Shown: positions 41,878-50,888 of the stretch, piece by piece
How positions within the stretch are numbered: the stretch's first letter is position 1
Layout of the letters: the number at the start of each line of letters is the position of its first letter
Assembly: GCF_002220365.1 (NCBI RefSeq)
Contig: NZ_MTHB01000275.1
Location: 83,792 to 147,791 of the forward strand
Origin: Caballeronia sordidicola
Lineage (GTDB): Bacteria; Pseudomonadota; Gammaproteobacteria; Burkholderiales; Burkholderiaceae
Direction: 5' to 3'
DNA: 64,000 bases
Notes under the pieces: generated by a model
What the model was told of the DNA's origin: nothing
Databases searched by the model: none
What the model saw: the letters and a program-made list of their open reading frames with translations, nothing else
Position numbers and translations under genes: made by a program

Positions 41878-43472
41878 GCGCGCCATTGCTGGAAATCACC
41901 GATTTGCGGGTGCGCTTTGGCGAAACCATGGCCGTCGATGGTGTGAGCCTCAAGATCGAAGCCGGCGAACGCGTGGCGCTGGTCGGCGAATCAGGATCGG
42001 GCAAAAGCGTGACGGCGTTATCCATCCTGCGGCTTTTGCAGGATGCAGAGCTGAGCGGATCGATTCGCCTGGACGGCCAGGAGTTGCTCACCAAAAGCGA
42101 ACCCGCGATGCGCAAGCTGAGGGGTTCTGACATCGCGATGATCTTCCAGGAGCCGATGACTGCGCTCAACCCGCTGTACACCATCGGCGACCAGATTTCG
42201 GAGACCATCCAGTTGCACGATGGCGTGTCCGCTCGCGATGCCCGTCGGCGAGCGATCGACCTGCTCGCGCGCACGGGGATCACGGAGCCGGAAAAACGCG
42301 TCGACCGATACGCGCATCAGCTCTCGGGCGGACAACGCCAGCGCGCGATGATCGCCATGGCGCTGGCGTGCCGGCCGCGTCTGCTGCTCGCCGACGAACC
42401 CACGACCGCGCTCGACGTGACCATCCGCGCGCAGATCGTGGAATTGCTGCTGGAGTTGCAACGTGACGAAGCCGCTTCGCGCGGCATGGCCGTGCTGCTG
42501 ATCACGCACGATCTCAATCTCGTGCGTAAATTCGCGCAGCGCGTGGCGGTAATGGAGCACGGTGTGCTGGTGGAAAGCGGTACGGTGCAGGACATATTCG
42601 GGTCGCCGCAGCATCCTTATACGGTACGTTTGCTTGCGAGCCGGCCGGCTCGCACGGTGTTGCCCGTGCTGCCGCTGTCGCCCGTATTGCTCGACGCGCA
42701 AGAGGTCTCCGTGGAATTCGCCACGAAGACGCCAGGGGTGGGTGGCTGGTTCCGGCGCGGCGCGTTCAAGGCGGTGGATCGGGTGTCGGTGACGGTGCGG
42801 CAGGGTGAAACGCTGGGTATTGTCGGTGAGTCGGGGTCGGGGAAGTCCACTTTGGCGATGGCGCTGCTAGGTTTGCAGCGCACGTCGCACGGGAAGGTGG
42901 AGTTTCAAGGGCGCTTGCTCGGCGACTATCGTGGCCGCGAAAAAACCGTTTTGCGATCAAATATGCAGGTGGTGTTTCAGGATCCATATAGCTCGCTGTC
43001 GCCACGTCAAACAATTGAACGGATAGTTGGCGAGGGGCTGGGTTTGCATCGTCCGGAACTCGACGCAGCCGCGCGGCACGCCAAGGTGGTGGCCGTTCTG
43101 CGCGAAGTCGGAATAGACCGTACTGCGTTGAATCGATACCCGCACGAGTTCTCCGGCGGTCAGCGGCAACGCATTGCGATCGCCCGCGCGCTGGTGCTCG
43201 AACCGCGCATCCTGATCCTCGATGAACCCACCAGCGCGCTTGATGTGTCAATTCAGTATCAAGTTTTGCGTCTGCTCGCCGATATACAAAAGAAGTACAA
43301 CCTGGGCTACGTGTTCATCAGCCATGACCTCGAGGTCATTGGCGCGATGGCGCATAGGGTTGTAGTGATGCAGAACGGAACTGTTGTGGAAACCGGTGAT
43401 GTGGAGAATATTTTTGCCACGCCGTCCCACGAATACACAAGAAAGTTACTGAAAGCCGCGATCGCGGCCTAA
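41874..43472 (+). CDS. yejF: ABC transporter ATP-binding protein YejF (double ATPase)
   Basis: Cytoplasmic ATPase of 532 residues with two fused nucleotide-binding domains that energise YejBE. Walker A motifs are GESGSGKS at residues 38-45 and again near residue 317. ABC signatures are LSGGQRQR near 150 and FSGGQRQR near 426. Walker B blocks are LLLADEPTTALDVT and ILILDEPTSALDVS. An insert of about 35 residues before the second domain contains the oligopeptide-transporter segment (SRPARTVLPVLP). The start overlaps the yejE stop (ATGA). No T-rich terminator was seen directly after it. Confidence 0.95.
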   Translation: MSAPLLEITDLRVRFGETMAVDGVSLKIEAGERVALVGESGSGKSVTALSILRLLQDAELSGSIRLDGQELLTKSEPAMRKLRGSDIAMIFQEPMTALNPLYTIGDQISETIQLHDGVSARDARRRAIDLLARTGITEPEKRVDRYAHQLSGGQRQRAMIAMALACRPRLLLADEPTTALDVTIRAQIVELLLELQRDEAASRGMAVLLITHDLNLVRKFAQRVAVMEHGVLVESGTVQDIFGSPQHPYTVRLLASRPARTVLPVLPLSPVLLDAQEVSVEFATKTPGVGGWFRRGAFKAVDRVSVTVRQGETLGIVGESGSGKSTLAMALLGLQRTSHGKVEFQGRLLGDYRGREKTVLRSNMQVVFQDPYSSLSPRQTIERIVGEGLGLHRPELDAAARHAKVVAVLREVGIDRTALNRYPHEFSGGQRQRIAIARALVLEPRILILDEPTSALDVSIQYQVLRLLADIQKKYNLGYVFISHDLEVIGAMAHRVVVMQNGTVVETGDVENIFATPSHEYTRKLLKAAIAA

Positions 43473-43518
43473 TTTTCACCAATTAGGTGCGTATCTCAAT
43501 TGTTTTTTTCTATGCCTT

Positions 43519-43547
43519 TTGACATGTAAATAATATCTGGCTAGTAT
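43519..43547 (+). promoter_or_regulatory. Sigma70 promoter for the NlpC/P60 gene
   Basis: TTGACA at 43519-43524, a 17-base spacer and TAGTAT at 43542-43547, 61 bases before the start. This suggests the hydrolase is not simply part of the yej operon. Confidence 0.75.
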
Positions 43548-43608
43548 CAAGCCAACTTTTCCGCAGGACTCTGATTTATCAGACTTTTTCACCCAAAACT
43601 ACCGACCG

Positions 43609-44304
43609 ATGCAGCAATTAACTTTGACTCAAACATGCGCGCGAGCAGCAGCCAGCATGTTGATCGGCCTGATGATGACAGCGACTTCCGGTGCGTTCGC
43701 CGACGAAGTCAACAATTCAAGCCAAAATGCCAGCAATGGCATCTCCGCGTCGACCAAAGCAGCTAACGACATTTATCCTGTTGCCGACTCCGGCAATGTC
43801 GCTGCCAATGTGACAACCAACCCATCCAGCGGCACGCGTTCTTTTCTATCCGGCATGGCGAGCAAGGCGGGCGACGTAGTCGTCGGCGCGCTCAATATGA
43901 TCGGCGTGCGCTATCGCTGGGGCGGCAATACGCCGGATTCCGGCCTCGATTGCAGCGGTTTCGTGCGCTACGTGTTCCAGGACACGTTGGGCATGACGTT
44001 GCCGCGGCGTGCGGAAGAGATGAGCCGGGTTGGCGAGAAAGTTCGCGTGAGCGAGCTGAAGCCGGGTGACCTTGTGTTTTTCAACACAATGCGTCGCTCG
44101 TTCTCGCATGTCGGGATTTATATCGGCGACAACAAGTTTGTTCACTCGCCGTCCACGGGTAGCACGATCCGTGTGGACGACATGGACAACAGCTATTGGG
44201 AAAAGCGCTACACGGGCGCTCGGCGTGTTGAAGCGACCTTCCCGATTGACGGCGTCGATCTACGTCAGCGTGTCAGCGCCACGATTGGTAACAACGACAA
44301 CTAA
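43609..44304 (+). CDS. NlpC/P60 (C40) cell-wall endopeptidase
   Basis: Exported peptidoglycan hydrolase of 231 residues. The first 31 residues form a Sec signal peptide ending GAFA. A Ser/Asn/Thr-rich linker (residues 32-85) precedes the C40 domain. The catalytic cysteine is in GLDCSGFVRYVFQ near residue 120. The catalytic histidine is in SFSHVGIYIGDNKFVHSPS near residue 166, with a second His at the end of that block. It probably cuts stem-peptide bonds in the wall. It sits downstream of yejF with its own promoter and ends at a terminator. Confidence 0.92.
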   Translation: MQQLTLTQTCARAAASMLIGLMMTATSGAFADEVNNSSQNASNGISASTKAANDIYPVADSGNVAANVTTNPSSGTRSFLSGMASKAGDVVVGALNMIGVRYRWGGNTPDSGLDCSGFVRYVFQDTLGMTLPRRAEEMSRVGEKVRVSELKPGDLVFFNTMRRSFSHVGIYIGDNKFVHSPSTGSTIRVDDMDNSYWEKRYTGARRVEATFPIDGVDLRQRVSATIGNNDN

Positions 44305-44350
44305 GTCGTCGTCACTCATCTGACCGGTTGCTGAAAACGGTCTGGTCTAG

Positions 44351-44383
44351 AAAAGCCTGCCCTTTAAAAAAGGGCGGGCTTTT
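44351..44383 (+). terminator. Terminator after the NlpC/P60 gene
   Basis: A 14-bp stem with one G-U pair (44351-44364 with 44370-44383) and an A-rich loop, 46 bases after the stop. Confidence 0.8.
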
Positions 44384-44946
44384 GTCGTTTCTGTACGGAT
44401 TATGCGCATTTCTGGTGGTTGATCTTCGCCACATCGCCACCCTGCCGCTTCAAATTCCCGCAACCGACCGCGTGTCTCGACTGAGACCCGATCTAAACCC
44501 GGGCACATTCGGATGCTTCCGAGTGACGTTGACGCCGTAAATCACAACGGATTTCCACTCGCAAGGCCAATCCCCGCCAAGCACAAAACTTGACATGCCG
44601 ATTGCTGCTTGCAGGCAAGCATCGCACGTACAATCGCCCGCTTTTCCCGGGCAGTGCAGAACGCTGCGCAGCGACAGGAATTCTGTTCAAGGCAAAGCCT
44701 GAAAAAGCCAGCCAAACGTTGAAACAGGCTGGTGCAAATCCTTGCACGTTCAAGAACCTGAAGTGCGATTACGATCGGAGATACTCAGGTGTCTCATCGT
44801 CGTCTTGCGTCGTCGTCTTGCGTCTTCATAACGCACCGGATCGAGCGGTTATATGAACATGTTAATTATTTCGGAATGCAAAATAAAAACCGAAACCCGA
44901 AGCAGTGTGGCTTGAGGCTCTCAGCCGATCATTCAAGGAGAGGACT
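44384..44946. other. Intergenic region before the molybdenum hydroxylase operon
   Basis: About 560 bases with no convincing gene. A 13-base tandem duplicate (44798-44810 and 44811-44823, CGTCGTCTTGCGT) lies near the operon start, with AT-rich DNA at 44850-44895 that probably holds the promoter. Confidence 0.45.
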
Positions 44947-47778
44947 ATGAGAGAACTCGACCGATCGCGTCGTGGTTTTCTGAAGGCGAGTGCAATCGCG
45001 GGACTGACCGTCATTATTGCGCCGCTCGGCAGTCGCGCATTCGCTGCGCTATTTGAAGAAAAAATCCTGACGCCGATTCAGTGGGATACAGCAAGCGGCA
45101 GCGCGAAGTTTCGTATCGATGGGATCGCGAAGGTCACCGGCTCGAAGGTATTTGCAAGAGACGTGCGCGCGGCCGACATGCCGCACTGGCCGAGCCAGCA
45201 ATCGCACGCATTCATGTTGCGAACGACGCAGGCTGACCGGGTGTATGAGGGTTTCGACCTGAGCTTGCTCGGCACCGACCTTCAGCCGGACCGGATTGTC
45301 ACGGCCGCGGAGCTTGCCCGCGACGGTCTTGCATTTCCCGCCTTCTATGGTGACGACATGCTGCTGCCCCCGGGCAAGACGCCGGCGTATCTAGGCCAGG
45401 CCGTGGCCATGCTGATCTACCACGATTTCGCGCGCTTCCGGTTCGCCAAAGACAAGCTCCAGTTCCGCGACGAAATCATCCGCTACGGCGAGCAGACCGG
45501 ACCGCTTGAACGCGATCCGTGGGGTACGTTCCGCTTTGTGCGCGTCGGCGGTGCGACGGCCTATGACGAGGACACGTTCTCGAGCTTGAAGGACAGCATG
45601 CTGTTCCCAAGCGCGATGCGCAAGCACGAGCCTGTATGGACGGCGGGGCGGCAAGACGGCAAGCTCGACGAGCAGGGCATGTTCCATGCGCAAAACATGC
45701 AGGGTGAACTCGATCATCCGCCTGCGAACTGGTTAGTGCTGGAGCGCAACTACAGTACGCAATCGATCGATACCGCCGCGCTCGAGCCCGACAACACGAA
45801 CTGCTGGTACGACGCGGAGACGCAATCGCTGCACATGGTCGTGCCGACGCAGGGGCCGCATGAGGTGGCAGAGAGCGCGGCCGGCATGGCGGCGAAGTGC
45901 CGCTCCCCGGTGAAAAAGTTGTTTTTGCATCCGGTCTATACGGTTGGCTACGGGTCGAAGGACCATTTCACGGTTCCGTTCTACGGACTGGTGGCGGCCA
46001 TGTATGGCGACGGCCGTCCGGTACGTCTTGCATTTGACCGCTATGAGCAATTCCAGACATCGATAAAACGCCATGCATCGAAGATGCGTTATCGAATTGC
46101 GATTGATAAAAAAACGAACCTCCTGCAGTCGTTCAAGGCCGAGCTGGAAGTCGATGGCGGCGGGCGCTGCAACTTTTCGCCGTCGGTGGCCATGGTGGGG
46201 GCGTCCGCTGCGCAGTCGATCTACTACTTCCCGAAGAGCGACCTGACCGGCGTGGCGATCGCTTCACGCGCGATCGACGCGGGCTCCGCGCGAGGTTACG
46301 GCACACTGCAGACGATGGCCGCGACCGAGATGCTGATCGATGAAATTGCGACGCAGCTTGGACTCGATGCTATCGATCTTCGGCTGAAGAACGCGCTGCG
46401 CTCGGGCATGAAAAATACTCAGGGCGCGATTCCCGCCGGCGCGATTCGAGTAGATGAAGTCCTGCAGAAAGCGAAGGTTCACCCGCTCTGGACCGGGCGG
46501 GCGCAGAAGAAAGCGGAGTATGAGCTGGCGCATCCCGGGAACCGCTATGGCGTGGGTTTCGCGTGTGTGCAGAAAGACTTTGGCACGGGTGCGGAGGCGT
46601 CGTTCGCGAAGGTTGAAATCGCGGCCGACGGCAAGATCACGTTGCATCATACGGCCGCTGAGATTGGCACGGGCGTGTCTACATCGCAAGCAATCGCCTG
46701 CGCGAAGTGGCTCGGCAAGCCGGCCGCCGAGGTACGCATGGCGATGATCGACTGGCCCGAGCTGCCGGTCGTGACCAGTGGCGATCCATACATGATGTCG
46801 CAGGGCGAGCAGGACAGACTGTCGGCTAATCCGCGCTGGTCGCCGGGGTTGATATCGCCATCGAGTGCGACGAATTCCGCTTTCTATTTCACGCATAGCA
46901 CGCAGGAAGCCGCACGCGTGGTCTTCACGCACGGTGTGTGGCCAGCCGCGATGGCGTTATGGAGCAGCGGCATAGGCGGTGGTCAATCTGCGCCTCTCGT
47001 CGTGCGTCGAGAAGATGCACGCTGGGTGGAGGGCAAGCTGACGGCTGCAGGTCTCGAGCCGTTGACGCTCCAACAACTCGCGAGTAAAGCGCATGACCTC
47101 GGGCTCGTCACGGGCGCGGTCGTGCATGTGTTCAACCGATGGCAATGGAGCGAAGCGGAATTCGACATTGATGGTGTGACCGAGCGTCTGCCTATAGACG
47201 GCTTGTCTCTACTTCACGGTGCGGGCAAGACTGACGCCAACAAGGCCAAAGCTGCACCGGTCCAGCCCGCTTACCGCGCCCTCGATCGCAAGCGTGTGTT
47301 CATCGCGCCGGTCAGTCGCAACAACGCCGCGGTCACCTACTACAGCGCGGTTGGAACGCTCGTCGAACTCGCGGTGAACGAAGCCAGCGGCCGCGTCAGC
47401 CTGCTTTCGCATCATTCGATCATGGAGTGCGGCAACATGCTTTCGCCGCAGCTCGTCTCAGGTCAGCTGCAAGGCGGACTGGCGATGGGTATTGGACATG
47501 CGCTGCACGAATATCTACCGCTCTACGAAGAAGGTCCCGGCAACGGCACCTGGAACTTCAACCGCTATCACGTGCCGCGCGCAAGTGACGTCGCTGTCTG
47601 GGCGCAGACCGGCGAAGTGCTGCCGCCGCTGTCCGAGACCGATCCGCCGAAGGGCATTGCGGAGGTGGTGATGATTCCGGTCGTCGGCGCCATCGTCAAC
47701 GGTATCGCGCACGCCATCGGGCATCGGTTCAACGACTTGCCGGTGAAACCGCAAAATATTCAGGAGGCGCTCGCATGA
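44947..47778 (+). CDS. Molybdopterin-binding subunit of a xanthine dehydrogenase-family oxidoreductase
   Basis: Large catalytic subunit, 943 residues, of a molybdenum hydroxylase similar to isoquinoline/aldehyde oxidoreductase beta chains. A twin-arginine signal, RSRRGFLKASAIAGL (from residue 6), means export in folded form to the periplasm. Core blocks include GSKDHFTVPFYGLVAAMYG, ARGYGTLQTMAATEML (near 446) and GTGVSTSQAIACAKWL, and the C-terminal KGIAEVVMIPVVGAI carries the catalytic Glu typical of the family. The start at 44947 has GGAG about 8 bases upstream. It is overlapped by the 2Fe-2S gene in an ATGA arrangement. The substrate (aldehyde, purine or N-heterocycle) is not evident. Confidence 0.9.
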   Translation: MRELDRSRRGFLKASAIAGLTVIIAPLGSRAFAALFEEKILTPIQWDTASGSAKFRIDGIAKVTGSKVFARDVRAADMPHWPSQQSHAFMLRTTQADRVYEGFDLSLLGTDLQPDRIVTAAELARDGLAFPAFYGDDMLLPPGKTPAYLGQAVAMLIYHDFARFRFAKDKLQFRDEIIRYGEQTGPLERDPWGTFRFVRVGGATAYDEDTFSSLKDSMLFPSAMRKHEPVWTAGRQDGKLDEQGMFHAQNMQGELDHPPANWLVLERNYSTQSIDTAALEPDNTNCWYDAETQSLHMVVPTQGPHEVAESAAGMAAKCRSPVKKLFLHPVYTVGYGSKDHFTVPFYGLVAAMYGDGRPVRLAFDRYEQFQTSIKRHASKMRYRIAIDKKTNLLQSFKAELEVDGGGRCNFSPSVAMVGASAAQSIYYFPKSDLTGVAIASRAIDAGSARGYGTLQTMAATEMLIDEIATQLGLDAIDLRLKNALRSGMKNTQGAIPAGAIRVDEVLQKAKVHPLWTGRAQKKAEYELAHPGNRYGVGFACVQKDFGTGAEASFAKVEIAADGKITLHHTAAEIGTGVSTSQAIACAKWLGKPAAEVRMAMIDWPELPVVTSGDPYMMSQGEQDRLSANPRWSPGLISPSSATNSAFYFTHSTQEAARVVFTHGVWPAAMALWSSGIGGGQSAPLVVRREDARWVEGKLTAAGLEPLTLQQLASKAHDLGLVTGAVVHVFNRWQWSEAEFDIDGVTERLPIDGLSLLHGAGKTDANKAKAAPVQPAYRALDRKRVFIAPVSRNNAAVTYYSAVGTLVELAVNEASGRVSLLSHHSIMECGNMLSPQLVSGQLQGGLAMGIGHALHEYLPLYEEGPGNGTWNFNRYHVPRASDVAVWAQTGEVLPPLSETDPPKGIAEVVMIPVVGAIVNGIAHAIGHRFNDLPVKPQNIQEALA

Positions 47779-48368
47779 CTGCTGCCAACCCAACACCGAC
47801 ACCGCTCATGCATCAACCCTTGATCCGGATGAAGCCCATTTCGCTGACGATCAACGGTGCCGCCATGGGCCCGATCCCGGCCCCCGACGGCCTCATGATG
47901 ATCGATTTCCTGCATGAGTACGTGGGCTTGACCGGCTCGCGGCTTGGCTGCGGGCAGGGCGTCTGCCATGCGTGCGTGGTGATACTCGACAAGCCGGACG
48001 GATCGAGCGAAGAAGTGCGCACGTGCATTACGGGTGCGCATTTCTTCGACGGCAAAAAGGTGAGGACCATTGAAGGCCACGCCAAACGCAACGAGCAGGG
48101 CGAGGTGGTCGAACTCTCGCCGGTGCAGCAGAAATTCCTCGAACACTTCAGCTTTCAGTGCGGGTACTGCACGCCGGGATTCGTCAATGCGGCGACGGTG
48201 CTGATCGAGCGGCTAAAGCGCGAGCCGATTGCCAGGGCTTCAGTGGAGCAGGAGATTACGAACGCACTCGACGACCACATCTGCCGCTGCACGGGCTACG
48301 TGCGCTATTACGAGGCGGTCAGGGACGTTGTGCTGAACACGCCTGGACTTGTCAAGGATTCCGCATGA
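47775..48368 (+). CDS. [2Fe-2S] subunit of the molybdenum hydroxylase
   Basis: Small iron-sulfur subunit of 197 residues that passes electrons from the molybdenum site. The plant-type cluster is in GSRLGCGQGVCHACVVIL near residue 57. The second cluster is in FSQCGYC-like FQCGYCTPGFVNAA (near 131) and HICRCTGYVRYYEAV (near 174). The first 20 residues are extra compared with many relatives, and an internal ATG (47829, MKPISLTING) is possible. It overlaps both neighbours by 4 bases, so the three genes are translationally coupled. No signal peptide is visible, which suggests export in complex with the Tat-bearing large subunit. Confidence 0.92.
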   Translation: MTAANPTPTPLMHQPLIRMKPISLTINGAAMGPIPAPDGLMMIDFLHEYVGLTGSRLGCGQGVCHACVVILDKPDGSSEEVRTCITGAHFFDGKKVRTIEGHAKRNEQGEVVELSPVQQKFLEHFSFQCGYCTPGFVNAATVLIERLKREPIARASVEQEITNALDDHICRCTGYVRYYEAVRDVVLNTPGLVKDSA

Positions 48369-49600
48369 ACCGGACAATTTCCTTTCGCCTCGGCGCGCTT
48401 GCACTATGCGTCGCCGCTCTGTCCGCTTGCAACGAACGTCCCGTTGAAACTGCAGCCCCCGCGCATGAAACGGCCGCCGAGCAGATCGTGCGCGGCAGTT
48501 ATCTTGCAAAAGCGGCCGACTGTGCCGCCTGCCACACGATCCCCGGCGGCGCGCCGTTTGCCGGTGGTGTGAAACTCGGGTCGCCGTTCGGCACCTTTTA
48601 TGGCACGAACATTACGCCGGACGCGGTGCATGGCATCGGAAAGTGGAGTGCTGCGCAGTTCTACAAGACCTTGCACGACGGCGTAGCGCCCGACAAGCAG
48701 CTCTATCCGGCGATGCCTTACACGTCTTACCGGACGATGTCCCGCGTCGACAGCGACGCCATCTATGCGTATCTGATGGCGCAAAAGCCTGCCGCCGTGC
48801 CGAATCGGGAGCCTGACCTGAAGTTTCCATTCAACGTGCGGATTGCCGTGATGTTCTGGAACATGCTGTTCCTCAAGGACGCGTTGCCGGATGCATCGGC
48901 GGGAAGCTCGGCTGACTGGACCCGCGGACGATATCTCGCGAATGCGCTAGGCCACTGTGCCGAATGCCACACACCGCGTGGTGCGTTTGGGCAGTTGAAC
49001 GGTGCGAAGGCGTTGCAAGGCTCGATGCTAGGTCGTGTCGTGCCGCCGGATATCACGCCCGCGGGGCTTGCCGCGCGCGGCTGGACCAGCGCCGACTTGC
49101 AGGCATTTTTTGCAACGGGAATCAGCCGCCAGGGTTCTGCGTTCGGCGAGATGCATCCGGTAGTGATGCTGAGCACCCAGTACCTGAGCCCCGGCGATCT
49201 GCGTGCGCTGTCGACCTATCTGCTCGGCGATGCACCGCTTGCGCCCACGCCGGTTCAACCAGGGTCCGCCGACGCCGCGCAAGTCGCTGCCGGCCGGGCG
49301 AGCTATGTCGCTGTGTGCGCGGGATGTCATGGGCGCGAGGGGGAGGGCAAGCCTCACGTCGCAGTATCGATGCAAGGGAGCTCGACGCTGCGACAGGCCG
49401 ATTCCCATAACCTGATCGTTGCGATGCTCGATGGCGTGGATGCCGCCGAGTTCGCCGGAACGGAAAGCATGCAGGCAATGCCGGGATTTGCCGCCACGCT
49501 CAGCGACGATGAACTCGCGCACCTCGCCAACTACCTGCGCTCGAGTTGGGGCGGCCAGCCGGGGGACGTAACGGCGGCACGCGTCAAGGCGTTGCGCTAA
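48365..49600 (+). CDS. Triheme c-type cytochrome lipoprotein
   Basis: Membrane-anchored electron acceptor of the preceding dehydrogenase, 411 residues. MNRTISFRLGALALCVAALSAC ends in a lipobox, so Cys22 should be lipidated. Three CxxCH haem sites are present: CAACH near residue 54, CAECH near 200 and CAGCH near 320, each in its own cytochrome c domain (PYTSYRTMSRVDSDAIYAYL, NYLRSSW and similar helices). This is the layout of alcohol/aldehyde dehydrogenase cytochrome subunits in the periplasm. The start at 48365 overlaps the previous stop (ATGA). No FAD subunit or maturation gene is nearby, so electrons presumably go straight to the respiratory chain. Confidence 0.93.
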   Translation: MNRTISFRLGALALCVAALSACNERPVETAAPAHETAAEQIVRGSYLAKAADCAACHTIPGGAPFAGGVKLGSPFGTFYGTNITPDAVHGIGKWSAAQFYKTLHDGVAPDKQLYPAMPYTSYRTMSRVDSDAIYAYLMAQKPAAVPNREPDLKFPFNVRIAVMFWNMLFLKDALPDASAGSSADWTRGRYLANALGHCAECHTPRGAFGQLNGAKALQGSMLGRVVPPDITPAGLAARGWTSADLQAFFATGISRQGSAFGEMHPVVMLSTQYLSPGDLRALSTYLLGDAPLAPTPVQPGSADAAQVAAGRASYVAVCAGCHGREGEGKPHVAVSMQGSSTLRQADSHNLIVAMLDGVDAAEFAGTESMQAMPGFAATLSDDELAHLANYLRSSWGGQPGDVTAARVKALR

Positions 49601-49637
49601 GCCGCTTGGTTCTACAAGGGCAGGCGCTGCCGTCCAA

Positions 49638-50603
49638 TCAAACGGTAGCGCCCTTCGCCGCCATTTGCCGCTGCAGTTCCGGCCAGATCTTTGCGACCGC
49701 TTCCTCGCCGGCCAGGATCGCCGCGTTGCGCTGGCCGAAGTCGCTGCCGCTCATGGCGGCAAGGTTGGGGCGGATGACGAAGTCCGCGTATTTGTCGAGT
49801 TCATAAGCCTTGATGGTCTGGCCCATGATCGTGAAGGTCTGCATCAGGACGTCGAAGGAGCTTTGCGTCAACCCTGTCTCAGGGCGTGCCGAAATATCCA
49901 CCGCGATCACAAAGTCCGCGCCCATCTTGCGCGCGAACGCCGCCGGCACCGGGCTCACCAGGCCGCCATCCACGTACTCATGACCGCCGATTTTCACTGG
50001 CTCGAAGATGGACGGCACGCTGCACGACGCGCGCACGGCAATGCCGGTATTGCCCCGCTGGAACAAGATTGGCTGGCCTGTCTTCAGATCAGTCGCGACG
50101 ATGCCGAGCGGTTTCGCCATCTTCTCGATCGGCCGGTTATCGAGTGTCTTGTTCAGGTAATTCTGCAGCGCGACGCCTTGCAGGAAACCGCGCGTGCGAA
50201 AGGGCATCGCCCAGTCGCTGATCGACGCTTCGTCCATGGTCAGCGCGAGCTTGTTGATGGCAATGCCGCTCATCCCCGATGCCGATAACGCCGCGATCAC
50301 CGAGCCCGCGCTCGTGCCGCTCAGCAGGTCCACCGTCAGGTTGCGCGCTTCGAGCGCCTTGATTACACCGATGTGCGCAAAGCCCCGAGCCGCGCCGCCG
50401 CCCAGTGCAAGGCCGATCCGCACGGGCCGCTGGAGCGTGCTGGTGGCCGGTACTGACGACGCGGGCGGCGCGGGTGACGTAAGCGCGGTGGTGGAGCTGG
50501 TCGTCGTGGTGCACGCCGTGAGCACGGCTGAGGCGCAGCCAAGAGCGAACGCGCGTCGCGACAACTGAGGCAGCGACGAAAGCGGGGGCGGCGAAGTTTT
50601 CAA
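49638..50603 (-). CDS. Patatin-like phospholipase lipoprotein
   Basis: Serine lipase-type protein of 321 residues (RssA-like). Starting at TTG 50603, which has AGGAG six bases upstream, the N-terminus is MKTSPPPLSSLPQLSRRAFA and then a hydrophobic run ending in lipobox VLTAC, so it is an exported lipoprotein. The oxyanion motif GLALGGGAARGFAHIG (near 75), nucleophile elbow GTSAGS (near 108) and DGG (catalytic Asp, near 225 in YVDGGLVSPVP) are all present. The RR pair before the hydrophobic region recalls a Tat signal, but the lipobox suggests either route. The frame continues to 50687 without a good start. It is divergent from gltX. Confidence 0.85.
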   Translation of the reverse strand: MKTSPPPLSSLPQLSRRAFALGCASAVLTACTTTTSSTTALTSPAPPASSVPATSTLQRPVRIGLALGGGAARGFAHIGVIKALEARNLTVDLLSGTSAGSVIAALSASGMSGIAINKLALTMDEASISDWAMPFRTRGFLQGVALQNYLNKTLDNRPIEKMAKPLGIVATDLKTGQPILFQRGNTGIAVRASCSVPSIFEPVKIGGHEYVDGGLVSPVPAAFARKMGADFVIAVDISARPETGLTQSSFDVLMQTFTIMGQTIKAYELDKYADFVIRPNLAAMSGSDFGQRNAAILAGEEAVAKIWPELQRQMAAKGATV

Positions 50604-50756
50604 GGAGTTCTCCTGCGATGCAGCGGGTAACAGGTGGAGCGTGGGGCATGGACGCTGCTCAGCCAGCTTGGTTGGCTGTCTGGTCAAGCCGTTCAGTGAC
50701 GGCGCACATAATAAAACATGACGACCCCCGAAAGCAGGTCAAAAGCCCCCGGCGGG

Positions 50757-50762
50757 TATAAT
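50757..50762 (+). promoter_or_regulatory. -10 element (TATAAT) upstream of gltX
   Basis: A perfect TATAAT in the patatin/gltX gap, about 127 bases before the gltX start; no convincing -35 is seen. Confidence 0.35.
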
Positions 50763-50888
50763 TCACCCTCGTTTTGACCGCTCGCCAAGTTCGTCCAGAA
50801 GAGACGCGCCGAAGCCGGTCCCCGATATATCGCTTGCATGGCTCCTCCCGTGCCAGCAAACGCATTTGAGCTATCGAGCACACCGCAC

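Noticed and set aside
44590..44856. 88-residue frame before the molybdenum hydroxylase
   Set aside because: No ribosome-binding site or recognisable features; lies across the AT-rich promoter side.
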